This document shows, piece after piece, positions 52,765 through 62,201 of a DNA stretch of 64,000 nucleotides (positions within the stretch are counted from its first letter, which is position 1; each line of letters opens with the position of its first letter). The notes beneath the pieces were generated by a model. That model had not been told where the DNA came from. It worked only from the letters and a program-made list of their open reading frames with translations, and made no database searches. Source of the stretch: Bacteroidetes bacterium SW_9_63_38 (lineage in GTDB: Bacteria > Bacteroidota > Rhodothermia > Rhodothermales > Salinibacteraceae). Both the position numbers and the translations under genes were made by a program. The stretch is taken from NCBI GenBank assembly GCA_003022435.1, contig PXUA01000013.1, forward strand, positions 16,468 through 80,467. The letters are read 5' to 3'.

Positions 52765-53886
52765 CTATGCGTCCTCGGCGTTGCGCTGCAGCCAGACGGC
52801 CAGCGTGTCGTCCTGAAACGAGTCGTACCCGCTGCGGTCGAGGGCAGCCTCACGGAAGGCGTCGATGGGGGCGTCGGCCCCGTACGCTTCGTACGCGACC
52901 TCCTTGACTCCCTCTTCTCCCAGCATGCTGCCGTCGGGGGTTGGCAGTTCCATGAGGCCGTCGGTGTAGGCCACCAGGGTGGTGCCGGGCGTCAGGTCCA
53001 GGTCCACGTCCGTAAACGAGGTGTCGGCTTCGAGGCCGAGAATGAGGTCGCTGTGCTCCACGATCTCCGGGCCGTCCGGCGTGATCAGAATGGGGCGGCA
53101 GTGGCCGGCGTTTGCGTAGGTGAGCGTGTGGGCCGACGGCGACCAGTGCATGAGCAGAAAAGAAGCGAACGTGTCCTCCAGCACCTCGTCGTCGAGCAGC
53201 ATGTCGTTGATGTTGCGCATCACCGAGGCCGGGGAGGAGGACTCCTCCAGGAGCGTGTAGAGCGTACCCCGGACGTAGCTGAGAAAGCTGTAGGCGTAAA
53301 ACTTGGCACGGAGGCCCTTCCCCATCACATCCCCGATTGTGAGGAAGTAGCTGCCCCCGTCCGTGTCCGTCCAGTCGAAGAGATCGCCGCCCCCCTGCTC
53401 GTGGGCCTCCGACTGGAAATAAAACGAGTACCCCTCGACCGACGGGCCCTCATCGGGGAGGAGGCGGTTCGAAAAGTCTCGTCCGATCTTCGCGTCGAGC
53501 TGCGACTGAAACATCTCCACCCGTTCGAGCAACCGCTCCACGCGGGAAAGTAGCTGCTCCATGTCGAACGGCTTGGTAATGTAGTCGTCCACTCCGGTGC
53601 GAGCCCCTTCCTGACGGGCAGGCTCGTCGGCCCGAGCCGTCAGAAAGATGAATGGAATCACGCGCGTGTTCTTGTTGGCCTGGAGGGCCGACTGTAGCGC
53701 AAACCCATCCATCTTCGGCATCATGATGTCCGAGATGATGAGGTCCGGAATGCGGTCCTCAATTTTGTCGAGCGCCGCCTGCCCGTTCGTCGCCGTAAAA
53801 ACGTCGTAGTGCTTGCCCAGACGGTACTTCAGGAGTTCCCGGACCGTACTGTCGTCCTCAACAATTAAAATAGCATGCTCAGCCAT
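52765..53886 (-). CDS. Response regulator with PP2C/SpoIIE-type phosphatase output
   Basis: A 373-residue two-domain regulator. The receiver domain (1-120) has the phospho-Asp at residue 53 (DLIISDIMMPKMDG) and the Lys in YITKPFD. A linker helix leads to the SpoIIE-like Ser/Thr phosphatase (about 160-373): HEQGGGDLFDWTDT, LTIGDVMGKGLRAKFYAYSFLSYVRGTL, YANAGHCRPILI, TLVAYTDGLMELPTPDG and FQDDTLAVWL, with the metal Asp residues kept. It overlaps the upstream anti-sigma-type kinase gene by 22 bp. With the STAS gene it forms a partner-switching module: phosphorylation of the receiver would control dephosphorylation of the STAS protein. Confidence 0.92.
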   Translation of the reverse strand: MAEHAILIVEDDSTVRELLKYRLGKHYDVFTATNGQAALDKIEDRIPDLIISDIMMPKMDGFALQSALQANKNTRVIPFIFLTARADEPARQEGARTGVDDYITKPFDMEQLLSRVERLLERVEMFQSQLDAKIGRDFSNRLLPDEGPSVEGYSFYFQSEAHEQGGGDLFDWTDTDGGSYFLTIGDVMGKGLRAKFYAYSFLSYVRGTLYTLLEESSSPASVMRNINDMLLDDEVLEDTFASFLLMHWSPSAHTLTYANAGHCRPILITPDGPEIVEHSDLILGLEADTSFTDVDLDLTPGTTLVAYTDGLMELPTPDGSMLGEEGVKEVAYEAYGADAPIDAFREAALDRSGYDSFQDDTLAVWLQRNAEDA

Positions 53887-54314
53887 GGATCGTGGTCGGC
53901 TGGAATGAAGAACTTGAAGCAGTACGTGCCGGCCCCTGTGGAGGTGTAGGACAACTCGCCGGTACATGCATCGATGATGCGGAGCCCCATTCCGCGTTCG
54001 GGGAGCTCCTCCATCTCCTCTCGTTCCGGAAGACGCTTCTTCAGATCGAATCCTTCTGAATTGTCGATAACAGAACAAGTAATGTGCCGGTTTTGGGTCG
54101 TCAGGCGGATCTCGATTGAAGGAGGGCGGTCCGCAAAGTCGGCGTGCTGGAGCAGGTTGGCAATCCACTCGTGCAGGACGAGTTGTGTGTAGTGGATTGT
54201 TTCCCCACGCGGCACCGACGCGTCGTTCAGGTTCCTCGACCAGTCGTGAAGGACCGACCGCACTTCGTCGAGAGCGTGGTCCAGGTCGGAATACTTTTTG
54301 GCGAGAACACTCAT
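53865..54314 (-). CDS. Anti-sigma-factor-type GHKL kinase (RsbW/SpoIIAB-like)
   Basis: 149 residues with an HATPase fold of the RsbW type. The N box is HEWIANLLQHADFADRP, G1 is SVIDNSEGFD, and the G2 region is LPERGMGLRIIDACTGELSYTS. In this family the protein phosphorylates a STAS antagonist and binds a target regulator. The target here is unknown, and no sigma factor gene lies adjacent. It sits between the STAS and the phosphatase gene on one strand. Confidence 0.88.
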   Translation of the reverse strand: MSVLAKKYSDLDHALDEVRSVLHDWSRNLNDASVPRGETIHYTQLVLHEWIANLLQHADFADRPPSIEIRLTTQNRHITCSVIDNSEGFDLKKRLPEREEMEELPERGMGLRIIDACTGELSYTSTGAGTYCFKFFIPADHDPWLSMLF

Positions 54315-54362
54315 ACAGCGGAGAGATCCGACGACGAGAGCAGGGAGAGAACGGCTCTGAGG

Positions 54363-54701
54363 CTACGAGAGGGCCTCTTCCGCGGCCTGCACCGAGGGAA
54401 ACTGTCGAAAGACCTTGTACGTGCGGGTGAGTTGGACCACTACCTGCACCGGCCGCGACACGTCGGCGAAGGCAACTTTGCCGTCGTCCGGCGAGATTTC
54501 TCGGTAGAGCGAGAAGATGGAGCCCAGCCCGGTCGAGTCGAGGACCTCTGTCTCCGAGAAGTTGAGAATGAAGTTGCGCGTCCCGTCCTCCACGTGTGTC
54601 TGAAAGGTATCCTTAAAGTCGTCGGCATTGCGGAAGTCGAGGGCTTCCCCCATGTGCACGACAACCGTATCGGGGGAGAGAGAGTCCACGTCGAAACTCA
54701 T
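54363..54701 (-). CDS. STAS-domain anti-anti-sigma factor
   Basis: A 112-residue STAS protein. VVVHMGEALDFRNADDFKDTF and NFILNFSETEVLDSTGLGSIFSLYREI are family hallmarks. Ser56 in LDSTGLG is the expected phosphorylation site. The C-terminus has VQVVVQLTRTYKVFRQFPSVQAAEEAL. The ATG at 54701 (MSFDVDSL) is chosen over an open frame from 54752. It is the first gene of the three-gene module and is transcribed leftward, away from lptC. Confidence 0.9.
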   Translation of the reverse strand: MSFDVDSLSPDTVVVHMGEALDFRNADDFKDTFQTHVEDGTRNFILNFSETEVLDSTGLGSIFSLYREISPDDGKVAFADVSRPVQVVVQLTRTYKVFRQFPSVQAAEEALS

Positions 54702-55194
54702 AGCGACCGGCAGTTGCTGTCGAGAAGAGTCGGAAAGAACCGTCAACGCCACAGGAGGACGACCGTTTGGCCTGAACGCCGGCGGGCCGGATCGGCTTAT
54801 TGACGGGCAGTTAAGATGAGTGTTGTTAACATTCTAACATAACAATCGAATCGGACACTGTGAAGCGGCGGTGCGGTTCGGATCGAGCAATCGCTCGCTA
54901 CAATGATACCGCTTCGGGCGTTGCTGATGCAAACGGTCGTCGCTGATCGTGCGGAGGGCGACGTGGGGACCGATTGGGCGACCAATTTTGTGTGCCAGCG
55001 TCCCTGGATTCATTGGAATTCCCGTCGTTCGAGGGCACCGTCCGCTCGACGGGCTCGTTACAAAACCGTGTTTTGCCATTTGGCCATGTTCTCTCGCAGT
55101 CCCATACCGACGGCCCAGTCGATTCGCGGGAAGGCTCCTCACGCAGGGGGGCAGCCTGAGAGAAGGGCCGTCAGCTCCAAAACTGCGTTCAGTG
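54702..55194. other. Divergent intergenic region STAS/lptC
   Basis: 493 bp between divergent genes. An A/T-rich patch near 54815-54850 (GTTAACATTCTAACATAACA) is the likeliest promoter area for the STAS operon. No further signal was recognised. Confidence 0.45.
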
Positions 55195-55815
55195 ATGACC
55201 GAACCCGGAGTTCCAAAATGGGAGCACGTGTCGGTCGGCCCGTCCGTCCGGCGGGGACTCGCAGCACTCCTACTGCTGGGGGCACTGGTCGGGTGTGAGT
55301 ACCGGTCCCGCACCGACGATGTCCGCCCCCTCGACAGCCTCCGGCACACGGGACCGTCTCAGGTCACCTGGGACGCGCAGTTTGCCGTTACCGAAGAGGG
55401 GCGTCGCCGGGCCGTCATCCGCGCCGACAAGATGGAACAGTACCGGACCCCCGACAGCAGCTATTCGGTCTGGCAGACTCTGTCGGACACCGGCCGCGTA
55501 CACACCTATGTCTTTGAAGAGGGCGACTCCTCTGCCACCGTCATCGCCGACAGCGTCCGGTACTACAACGCGAACGGGCGCTATGAGGCGTACGGCAACG
55601 TCACCGTACAGACCCAAAGCGGCCGCCGGCTCGAAAGCGAACACCTCACCTGGGATCAGTTCGATCGGACGATTCGGACCCGCCGGTTTGTGGAGATTAC
55701 AACGCCGACCGAGATCGTGCGCGGCAACGGCCTGGTGGCCGACGAAGACCTGGAGACGTACCAGATTGGTCAGTTTACGGCGCAGGTGGAGGTGGACGAT
55801 GACACCACTCGCTGA
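55195..55815 (+). CDS. lptC: LPS export protein LptC (lipoprotein)
   Basis: 206 residues with a hydrophobic start ending in a lipobox (LAALLLLGALVGC). It continues as a LptC/OstA-type beta-jellyroll: FAVTEEGRRRAVIRADKMEQY, VIADSVRYYNANGRYEAYGNVTVQTQSGRRLESEHLTWDQFDRTIRT, FVEITTPTEIVRGNGLVADEDLETYQI. The DR...A..G.V pattern is that of Lpt proteins. LptC links the inner-membrane LptBFG transporter to LptA. It is followed by an OstA-like gene and lptB on the same strand. The ATG at 55195 is chosen to place the lipoprotein signal at the N-terminus. Confidence 0.88.
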   Translation: MTEPGVPKWEHVSVGPSVRRGLAALLLLGALVGCEYRSRTDDVRPLDSLRHTGPSQVTWDAQFAVTEEGRRRAVIRADKMEQYRTPDSSYSVWQTLSDTGRVHTYVFEEGDSSATVIADSVRYYNANGRYEAYGNVTVQTQSGRRLESEHLTWDQFDRTIRTRRFVEITTPTEIVRGNGLVADEDLETYQIGQFTAQVEVDDDTTR

Positions 55816-56159
55816 GGAGGCAGGGCCCTCGCACCTCGACGGGGGGCTTCTCGACAGAGGGACTCGTTTCTCGGCAATCGACGAGATTGACGGAAGTGCA
55901 CGAGTAAGAGGGAGCGGGGAAGAGGGCGGTTCTGAGCTGTCGAAGTTCGCAGGAATCGCCCCAGATTGAGACGCGATCACCGCGAGGGGGACGGCCGAAA
56001 TGGGGCCGTCATGCGAACTCCGCAGGGAAGCTCGGCGACAGAGCATATCTGGAATTCTGAAGGTTGCCGGCGGATTCAGGATCAAGAATACTTGTTCATC
56101 GGAATTTCGACGCACGGGGCATCCGGCGCCGCGTGCGGGCATCCAGCACACACGGTTTC
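55816..56159. other. Intergenic region lptC/OstA-like gene
   Basis: 344 bp with no recognised gene or terminator. The Lpt genes are therefore not tightly packed here. Confidence 0.4.
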
Positions 56160-58064
56160 ATGCGCATTCCCGTTGGCCGCACGTTTTGGTGGGGGGTCGG
56201 AGTCGGGGTGCTTCTGGTGGCGGTGGGCGGAATGCCGGCCCTCGCGCAGGAGCGGCCCGATGCCGCCGTGGATTCCGCGGAGGGCAACGATCGCGCTCTC
56301 GTCAACGCTGACTCCCTGAGCGCGCATGAACGGAACGGCGAGCGGGTGCAGGAGCTGTTTGGCAACGTGCGGGTGCGGCAGGACACCACCCGCCTCGAGT
56401 CCAACTACGCGCTCCGCTACCTCAACCGGGACGAGTTTCTCTTTACCGGCGACGTGGTCATCTACGAGCGCGGCGATACCCTGCGGGCCGATACGGTGCG
56501 GTACAACAAACGCATAAAGGTGGGGCGAGCATGGAGCAACGTCCGCCTGACGGACGGGACGGTGGTTGTGCAAGCCCCGCGGGCCACGTACTACACCGAA
56601 GAGAAGCGGTCTGCCTTTCCCGACAGCGTGACGCTCATCGACAGCACGCGTGTTCTGCGGGCCCAGTCGGGCACCTACTGGTCGGAGGCACGGCGGGCCG
56701 AGTTTCAGGGACACGTGACGCTCGACGACCCGGAGACGCATCTTGATGCCGACTCGCTCACCTACTACCGCGACCAGGAGCGGTCGATTGCCGCGGGGGA
56801 GGTGTTCATTCGACGGGTGGGGACGGATGCCGACACCCCGCAGGACACCACGGCGCGTACGTATCTCTTCGGCCGGTGGGTCGATAACCAGGAGCAAGCC
56901 CGATACAGCCTGGTGCGGAGGCGAGCACTGTTGGTCCGCGTGCGGATCGACTCTACGGGCACGCCCCGGGATACCCTCCTGGTGCGGGGGCGACGCCTGG
57001 AAGCGTACCGGGCCGACACGCACCGGCGCCTGATCGCTGTAGACTCAGTGCGCATCTGGGAGCGGGACCTTGCCGCCGTGGCCGACTCCGCGGTGTACGA
57101 CCGCGTCCTGGCGACCGGACCGCTCGACACGCTCGGGACGCCGCGGCCCATTCCCGGTCCGTCGGCCCCGTCGGTGCCTTCCAGCGCCGGATCGCCATCC
57201 CGGACCACAACGGACACGACGCGCCGATCGGCCCCTCCGGACAGGGTCCGCGACGCGTCCTCCCCCCCCGGACGCACGGCCCCGAATGCACCCCGGCCCG
57301 ACACGAGTGCCCACTCCCCCTCGGGCGCGCAGGCCGCCGCCGACTCGACGGCAGAGGTTGACACTACCCAGAGAGGAGCCACGTCCACACAGAGAACGGG
57401 GCAGCCCCCCACGGCCCGCGCCGACAGTGCGCTTCCGCTCGAAGAGACGCGGCTGTTTCGGGCGCCCGTCACCTGGTTCAAGCGCTCGCAGGTGTGGGGC
57501 GACTCCATCCGGGTGCGCGCGGCCGATCGCCGCATCGACACCGTGTTCGTACGGCGGCGCGCCTTTGCGGCCCAGCGCGACTCCGTGCTCGACCGCATTC
57601 AGCAGCTGAAGGGAAAACACCTGACGGCCCACTTCGTGGACAACGCCCTGCACCGCCTGGACGCCAGCCCGAACGCGCTGGCGGCCCGATTCTTGAAAAC
57701 GGGAAAGGGCACCCTGAAGGGCGCGGCACGGGTGTCGGGCGATCGCATCGTGCTTCGGTTTCGGGACGGCACGGTGCGCCGCACGAGCGTCCTCGGCGGG
57801 GTGGAGAGCACCTACTACCGGACGCCGGGGGCCATCCCGGATCCGTTGCACCTGGACGGATTTCAGTGGACGCCGGACCGGCGCCCGACGAAAGAGCAGT
57901 TGTTGCGTCCCGCTCGCATCCAAGAACGATTGGCCGCGCCGCCCGCCCCCCGTCCGTTGGCAGGGCAAATACCTCCGGTCACGGCCGACTCGCTTCGGGA
58001 ACGGGCGGCCCCGTCGATCCGATCAACACCGGACACCAGCACCACCCCTTCGTCCCGCCCATGA
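56160..58064 (+). CDS. Large OstA/LptA-like periplasmic protein
   Basis: 634 residues. A signal peptide ([22 protein letters not shown]) is followed by repeated OstA-type strands ([96 protein letters not shown]). A Pro/Ser/Thr-rich, low-complexity stretch (about residues 335-430) separates it from a second structured part ([16 protein letters not shown]). This is the long OstA-like type found in Bacteroidota, probably the LptA equivalent bridging LPS across the periplasm. The stop overlaps the lptB start (ATGA at 58061-58064). Confidence 0.85.
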   Translation: MRIPVGRTFWWGVGVGVLLVAVGGMPALAQERPDAAVDSAEGNDRALVNADSLSAHERNGERVQELFGNVRVRQDTTRLESNYALRYLNRDEFLFTGDVVIYERGDTLRADTVRYNKRIKVGRAWSNVRLTDGTVVVQAPRATYYTEEKRSAFPDSVTLIDSTRVLRAQSGTYWSEARRAEFQGHVTLDDPETHLDADSLTYYRDQERSIAAGEVFIRRVGTDADTPQDTTARTYLFGRWVDNQEQARYSLVRRRALLVRVRIDSTGTPRDTLLVRGRRLEAYRADTHRRLIAVDSVRIWERDLAAVADSAVYDRVLATGPLDTLGTPRPIPGPSAPSVPSSAGSPSRTTTDTTRRSAPPDRVRDASSPPGRTAPNAPRPDTSAHSPSGAQAAADSTAEVDTTQRGATSTQRTGQPPTARADSALPLEETRLFRAPVTWFKRSQVWGDSIRVRAADRRIDTVFVRRRAFAAQRDSVLDRIQQLKGKHLTAHFVDNALHRLDASPNALAARFLKTGKGTLKGAARVSGDRIVLRFRDGTVRRTSVLGGVESTYYRTPGAIPDPLHLDGFQWTPDRRPTKEQLLRPARIQERLAAPPAPRPLAGQIPPVTADSLRERAAPSIRSTPDTSTTPSSRP

Positions 58065-58834
58065 CGGCTCCGCCTGCCGGTTCGACCTCTGCCGACGCGC
58101 CCACCACCCTCGCCGCGCGGCACCTCACCAAGCGCTATGACAAGCGTGCCGTGGTCGACGACGTGAGTCTCACCGTCGAACAGGGCGAGATCGTGGGCCT
58201 CCTCGGCCCGAATGGGGCTGGCAAAACCACCACGTTCCACATGATCGTGGGCATGACCCGCCCCAATGACGGGCAGATCCTCCTGGGGGATCACGACATC
58301 ACGCGGCTCCCGATGTACAAGCGGGCCCGCCGCGGGGTGGGGTACCTTGCGCAGGAGACCTCGGTCTTTCGGGAGTTGACCGTTGAGGAAAATTTACACG
58401 CCGTACTCGAATTTCAACCCCTGAGTCGAGAAGAGCGCACCGCCCGCGTCGAATCGCTGATCGAAGAGTTTGGACTCGACCGAGTGCGCAACTCGAAAGG
58501 GTATTCCCTGTCCGGCGGCGAACGGCGACGAACGGAAATTGCCCGGGCGCTCTCCACCCAGCCTCGCTTCTTTCTGCTCGACGAGCCCTTCGCTGGGGTG
58601 GATCCCATTGCGGTCGAAGACATTCAGAAGATCGTTGCGGACTTGCAAGAGCGAGGCATCGGTGTGCTCATCACCGACCATAACGTCCACGAGACGCTCG
58701 CCATCACAGATCGGGCATACCTCTTGTACGAAGGACAAATCCTGAAGCAGGGAACTGCCGAAGAGTTGGCCGCCGACCCCGAGGTTCGCAAGCGATATCT
58801 CGGAGAGAAGTTCTCACTGGAGCGGTACGAGTAG
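58061..58834 (+). CDS. lptB: LPS export ABC transporter ATP-binding protein LptB
   Basis: The cytoplasmic ATPase of the LptBFG exporter, 257 residues. It has Walker A ([19 protein letters not shown]), the Q-loop ([18 protein letters not shown]), the signature ([17 protein letters not shown]), Walker B ([19 protein letters not shown]) and the switch His ([10 protein letters not shown]). The sequence around [13 protein letters not shown] is typical of LptB rather than of generic ABC ATPases. The ATG at 58061 overlaps the preceding stop by 4 bp. The permease genes lptF/lptG are not in the window. Confidence 0.96.
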   Translation: MTAPPAGSTSADAPTTLAARHLTKRYDKRAVVDDVSLTVEQGEIVGLLGPNGAGKTTTFHMIVGMTRPNDGQILLGDHDITRLPMYKRARRGVGYLAQETSVFRELTVEENLHAVLEFQPLSREERTARVESLIEEFGLDRVRNSKGYSLSGGERRRTEIARALSTQPRFFLLDEPFAGVDPIAVEDIQKIVADLQERGIGVLITDHNVHETLAITDRAYLLYEGQILKQGTAEELAADPEVRKRYLGEKFSLERYE

Positions 58835-58919
58835 TTGAAACCTCTGAGCATCGCCAATCGGACGAGGCCGCATCCACTCGCAGTTTGCGCATCACCAACT
58901 CATTCTCCCTACTCCACAT

Positions 58920-60758
58920 ATGTGTGGAATCGTTGGCTACATCGGCTCTGAAGAGGCGGAAGAGACGCTGCTCACTGGTCTCAAACGACTGGAGTATCGG
59001 GGCTACGACTCGGCCGGATTGGCCATCGTCGGAGACAACGACCTTCACGTTGAGAAGCAAGAGGGGAAGGTAGACGACCTGCGCGGGGCACTGGACGGGC
59101 ACCCGATGAAGGGAACGCTCGGCATTGGCCACACGCGCTGGGCGACCCACGGAGCGCCGACCGACGAAAATGCGCATCCCCACGTGAGCACGGATGGGTC
59201 ATTTGCGCTGGTACACAACGGGATTATCGAGAATCACAGCACCCTCAAGACACAGCTTCAGGAGAAGGGCTACGCCTTCAAGAGTGAGACCGACACCGAG
59301 GTGCTGGTACGGTTGATCGAGGAGGTGAAGCGGGAGACAGAGCTCTCGCTGCCGGAAGCAGTGCGGCAGGCGCTCACCCAGGTAGTGGGCGCGTACGGCA
59401 TTGCCGTCGTGTCGCGCGAGGATCCGGACCTGTTGCTGGCGGCCCGGAAGGGAAGTCCTCTCATCCTAGGCGTCGGGGACGGCGAGTATTTCATCGGGTC
59501 CGACGCGGCGCCGCTCGTGGAGCACACGCGGCAGGTGGTGTATCTTAACGACGGCGAGATGGTGACGATGCGCCGCTCCGGGTACGAGGTGACGACGATC
59601 GAGAATGAGCCCCTCGACAAGGAGGTGCACGAGCTGGAGTGGAGCCTCGGCGAGATCGAGAAGGGCGGCTACGACCACTTTATGCTCAAGGAAATCATGG
59701 AGCAGCCCGACGCGATGGCCGATGCTATGCGGGGGCGCGTCCTGCCGGACGAGAATGACATTGTGCTGGGGGGCCTCCACGACGTGTGGGACCGGCTGCA
59801 TGAGGCCGACCGGGTCGTCATCGCGGCCTGCGGGACCTCCTGGCACGCGGCCCTTGTGGGCGAGTATCTGATCGAAACGTTTGCGCAGGTTCCTGTGGAG
59901 GTGGAGTACGCCAGTGAGTTCCGGTACCGCGACCCGATCCTGCGCGACGGCGACGTGGTGCTGGTCATCTCCCAAAGTGGAGAGACCGCCGACACGCTTG
60001 CCGCCGTGCGCGAAGCTCAGAGCCGGGACGTGCCGTGCTTCGGCATCTGCAACGTGGTGGGATCGACGATTGCGCGGGAGACGGATGCCGGAGTGTACCT
60101 GCACGCGGGGCCGGAGATCGGGGTGGCCTCTACGAAGGCGTTTACTGCACAGGTGACGGTCCTCTCCATGATGGCGCTCAAGCTGGCCAAAGGGCGCACG
60201 TTGTCGGAGGCGGAGCTGGCCCGCAACATCCAGGCGCTGGCGGACGTCCCTGGGCAGGTGCGCGACGTGGTGGAAGAGACCAACGAGCGCCTCGAAGAGA
60301 TGGCGGAGGTGTACCGCTACGCGTCGAATTTCCTCTACCTCGGGCGCGGCTACAACTTCCCGGTGGCGCTGGAGGGAGCCCTCAAGCTGAAGGAGATCTC
60401 TTACATCCACGCCGAGGGCTACCCGGCGGCGGAGATGAAGCACGGGCCGATTGCGCTGATCGATCGCTTCATGCCGGTGGTGTTCATCGCCATGAAGGAC
60501 AGCACGTACGACAAGGTGCTTTCCAACATTGAGGAAGTGGCGGCCCGGGACGGATCGGTCATCGCGATCACGGATGAGGGCAACGGCGAACTGGACGAAC
60601 TTTGCGAGTTCGTGATCGAAATTCCGCAGACGGAGGAATTTCTCTCGCCACTGTTGACGGTCATCCCGCTGCAGCTGCTGTCCTACCACATTGCCGTCAT
60701 GCGCGGGTGCCACGTCGACCAGCCGCGCAACCTCGCGAAGAGCGTGACGGTAGAGTAG
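58920..60758 (+). CDS. glmS: Glutamine-fructose-6-phosphate aminotransferase (isomerising)
   Basis: Makes glucosamine-6-phosphate for peptidoglycan and LPS, 612 residues. Cys2, the N-terminal nucleophile after Met removal, opens the glutaminase domain (CGIVGYIGSEEAEETLLTGLKRLEYRGYDSAG). It continues with HTRWATHGAPTDENAHPHVS and VHNGIIENH. Two SIS domains follow (ACGTSWHAALVGEYLIE, VISQSGETADTLAAVREAQ, GVASTKAFTAQVTVLSMM), ending PRNLAKSVTVE. The start is an ATG at 58920. No glmS ribozyme-like leader was recognised. It is next to the LPS export genes, consistent with an envelope role. Confidence 0.97.
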   Translation: MCGIVGYIGSEEAEETLLTGLKRLEYRGYDSAGLAIVGDNDLHVEKQEGKVDDLRGALDGHPMKGTLGIGHTRWATHGAPTDENAHPHVSTDGSFALVHNGIIENHSTLKTQLQEKGYAFKSETDTEVLVRLIEEVKRETELSLPEAVRQALTQVVGAYGIAVVSREDPDLLLAARKGSPLILGVGDGEYFIGSDAAPLVEHTRQVVYLNDGEMVTMRRSGYEVTTIENEPLDKEVHELEWSLGEIEKGGYDHFMLKEIMEQPDAMADAMRGRVLPDENDIVLGGLHDVWDRLHEADRVVIAACGTSWHAALVGEYLIETFAQVPVEVEYASEFRYRDPILRDGDVVLVISQSGETADTLAAVREAQSRDVPCFGICNVVGSTIARETDAGVYLHAGPEIGVASTKAFTAQVTVLSMMALKLAKGRTLSEAELARNIQALADVPGQVRDVVEETNERLEEMAEVYRYASNFLYLGRGYNFPVALEGALKLKEISYIHAEGYPAAEMKHGPIALIDRFMPVVFIAMKDSTYDKVLSNIEEVAARDGSVIAITDEGNGELDELCEFVIEIPQTEEFLSPLLTVIPLQLLSYHIAVMRGCHVDQPRNLAKSVTVE

Positions 60759-60909
60759 ACAGGCGTACCCGTCTGCACGGCCGTGCGTAGACACACAGGA
60801 TACAGTAGGCCCTCACCGGGGTCGCAACACTCTATGGGGGGACCCTCAAGAGCAATGCTGGGGGACGAGGCCCATACGTTTCCGATCACAAACGGATTGA
60901 CACGCCCCC

Positions 60910-61389
60910 GTGCCGACCTTCGAAGAGAAGCTCCTCGACCGTCTTGGCCTTGGCCCGCTGGACCGCCGGATTTCGGGGTGGATGCGGCGCAACGGGCACT
61001 TTGTGCTCCGGGCCGGGTTGGCCGTCGTCTTCATCTGGTACGGCATCCTCAAGCCCTTCGGCCTGAGTCCAGCGGCTGAACTGGTGCGTCGGACCGTCTA
61101 CTTCGTGCCCCCGGATCTGTTTATTCCCATCCTGGGCTGGTGGGAGGTGGCGATCGGGGTGGGGCTCCTGTACCGGCCCCTAAACCGGACGGCCATTTTC
61201 CTCCTCTTCCTTCAGATGCCCGGCACGCTCCTCCCGCTGGTGCTGCTGCCAGAGGTCTGTTTCACCCACATCCCGTGGGGACTGACGCTGGAGGGGCAGT
61301 ACATCGTCAAGAACGCCGTCCTCATCGGCGCGGCTCTGGTCGTAGGGGGCACGGTGCGAGAGCCCGACACCTCGGATACGCGGCTGTGA
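60910..61389 (+). CDS. DoxX-like membrane protein
   Basis: 159 residues with four membrane helices (FVLRAGLAVVFIWYGILKPFGL, LFIPILGWWEVAIGVGLLYRP, RTAIFLLFLQMPGTLLPLVLL, YIVKNAVLIGAALVVGG). The WYGILKPFG and GWWEVAIGVGLL segments match the DoxX/DUF417-like group. Function unknown. It starts at a GTG at 60910 (VPTFEEKLLDRLGLG) and converges on the ferredoxin gene. Confidence 0.7.
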   Translation: MPTFEEKLLDRLGLGPLDRRISGWMRRNGHFVLRAGLAVVFIWYGILKPFGLSPAAELVRRTVYFVPPDLFIPILGWWEVAIGVGLLYRPLNRTAIFLLFLQMPGTLLPLVLLPEVCFTHIPWGLTLEGQYIVKNAVLIGAALVVGGTVREPDTSDTRL

Positions 61390-61451
61390 TTCCGAGCCCG
61401 GCTGACGGAGCCGGATTATGCCCAATCCGCTTATGAAGTTCGGGGTTGGTA

Positions 61452-61796
61452 CTACACATCCCACGTCAGAATGTCCTGCTCGGACTTGTCGGCGTCCTCC
61501 CACTCCTCGGCGTTTTCGAGGCCCTCGGACGTTTCGGTGATGTTGTAGCCGAGCTCGCGCCACTGGTTGGCCAGGTACTCGTTCCACTGGAGGTAGTGCT
61601 CGTACTTTTTGGGGAGGTCGTCCTCCGCGTAGATGGCCTCGACGGGACAGACGGGCACGCAGGCGTTACAGTCGATGCACTCGTCGGGCTGAATGGCCAG
61701 AAAATTGGGGCCCTCATAGAAGCAGTCGACGGGGCAGACCTCGACGCAGTCGGTGTACTTGCAGTTGATGCAGGGTTCGGTAACGACGTACGGCAT
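61452..61796 (-). CDS. fdxA: 7Fe ferredoxin ([3Fe-4S][4Fe-4S])
   Basis: An electron carrier of 114 residues. The N-terminus [25 protein letters not shown] and the segment [29 protein letters not shown] match Azotobacter-type ferredoxin I closely. They carry the Cys set for one 3Fe and one 4Fe cluster. The C-terminal extension ([18 protein letters not shown]) is also typical. The ATG at 61796 is chosen; the longer open frame to 62051 is not ferredoxin-like. Its redox partner is unknown. Confidence 0.92.
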   Translation of the reverse strand: MPYVVTEPCINCKYTDCVEVCPVDCFYEGPNFLAIQPDECIDCNACVPVCPVEAIYAEDDLPKKYEHYLQWNEYLANQWRELGYNITETSEGLENAEEWEDADKSEQDILTWDV

Positions 61797-62201
61797 ACAG
61801 AGGAGGAACGGGGATCGAACGATCAGAAAACGTAGAACGCTGGAGTCGGGGGGGGCTGTTCGCCCTCTCACTCCAGCGCGCAGGATCATAGCTCTCCGGC
61901 CGAAAACGGTTCCGGGACCGTTCGGGAGCGGAGGGGACGTAGTGCTTACGGAGAAGGGGACGCCACCCCGGGGAGTGCTCAACAACGGTAGCGTGCCGGA
62001 AGCCCGACGTGACGGCAAAGATCGGAAGACGGGTACGGTTGTCGTCCCCACTGCGGAACGTAGACGACAATCGCATCCACAGTTTTTCTGGAAAGCGCTG
62101 CACGAACTCGGCTTTCCAGACGAGAGGACACTCCGTTCGTCGCGATGGTGTAGAGCAGTGCGGTAACTGATGCGATTGCCCTCCGGAAACGGGCGACGGA
62201 A
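61797..62201. other. Intergenic region between ferredoxin gene and pseudogene
   Basis: About 400 bp upstream of the ferredoxin gene. No RNA, terminator or conserved open frame was recognised. Confidence 0.4.

Noticed and set aside
58835..58919. glmS ribozyme upstream of glmS
   Set aside because: Only 85 bp separate it from lptB and no ribozyme-like core was recognised; the ribozyme is also typical of Firmicutes.
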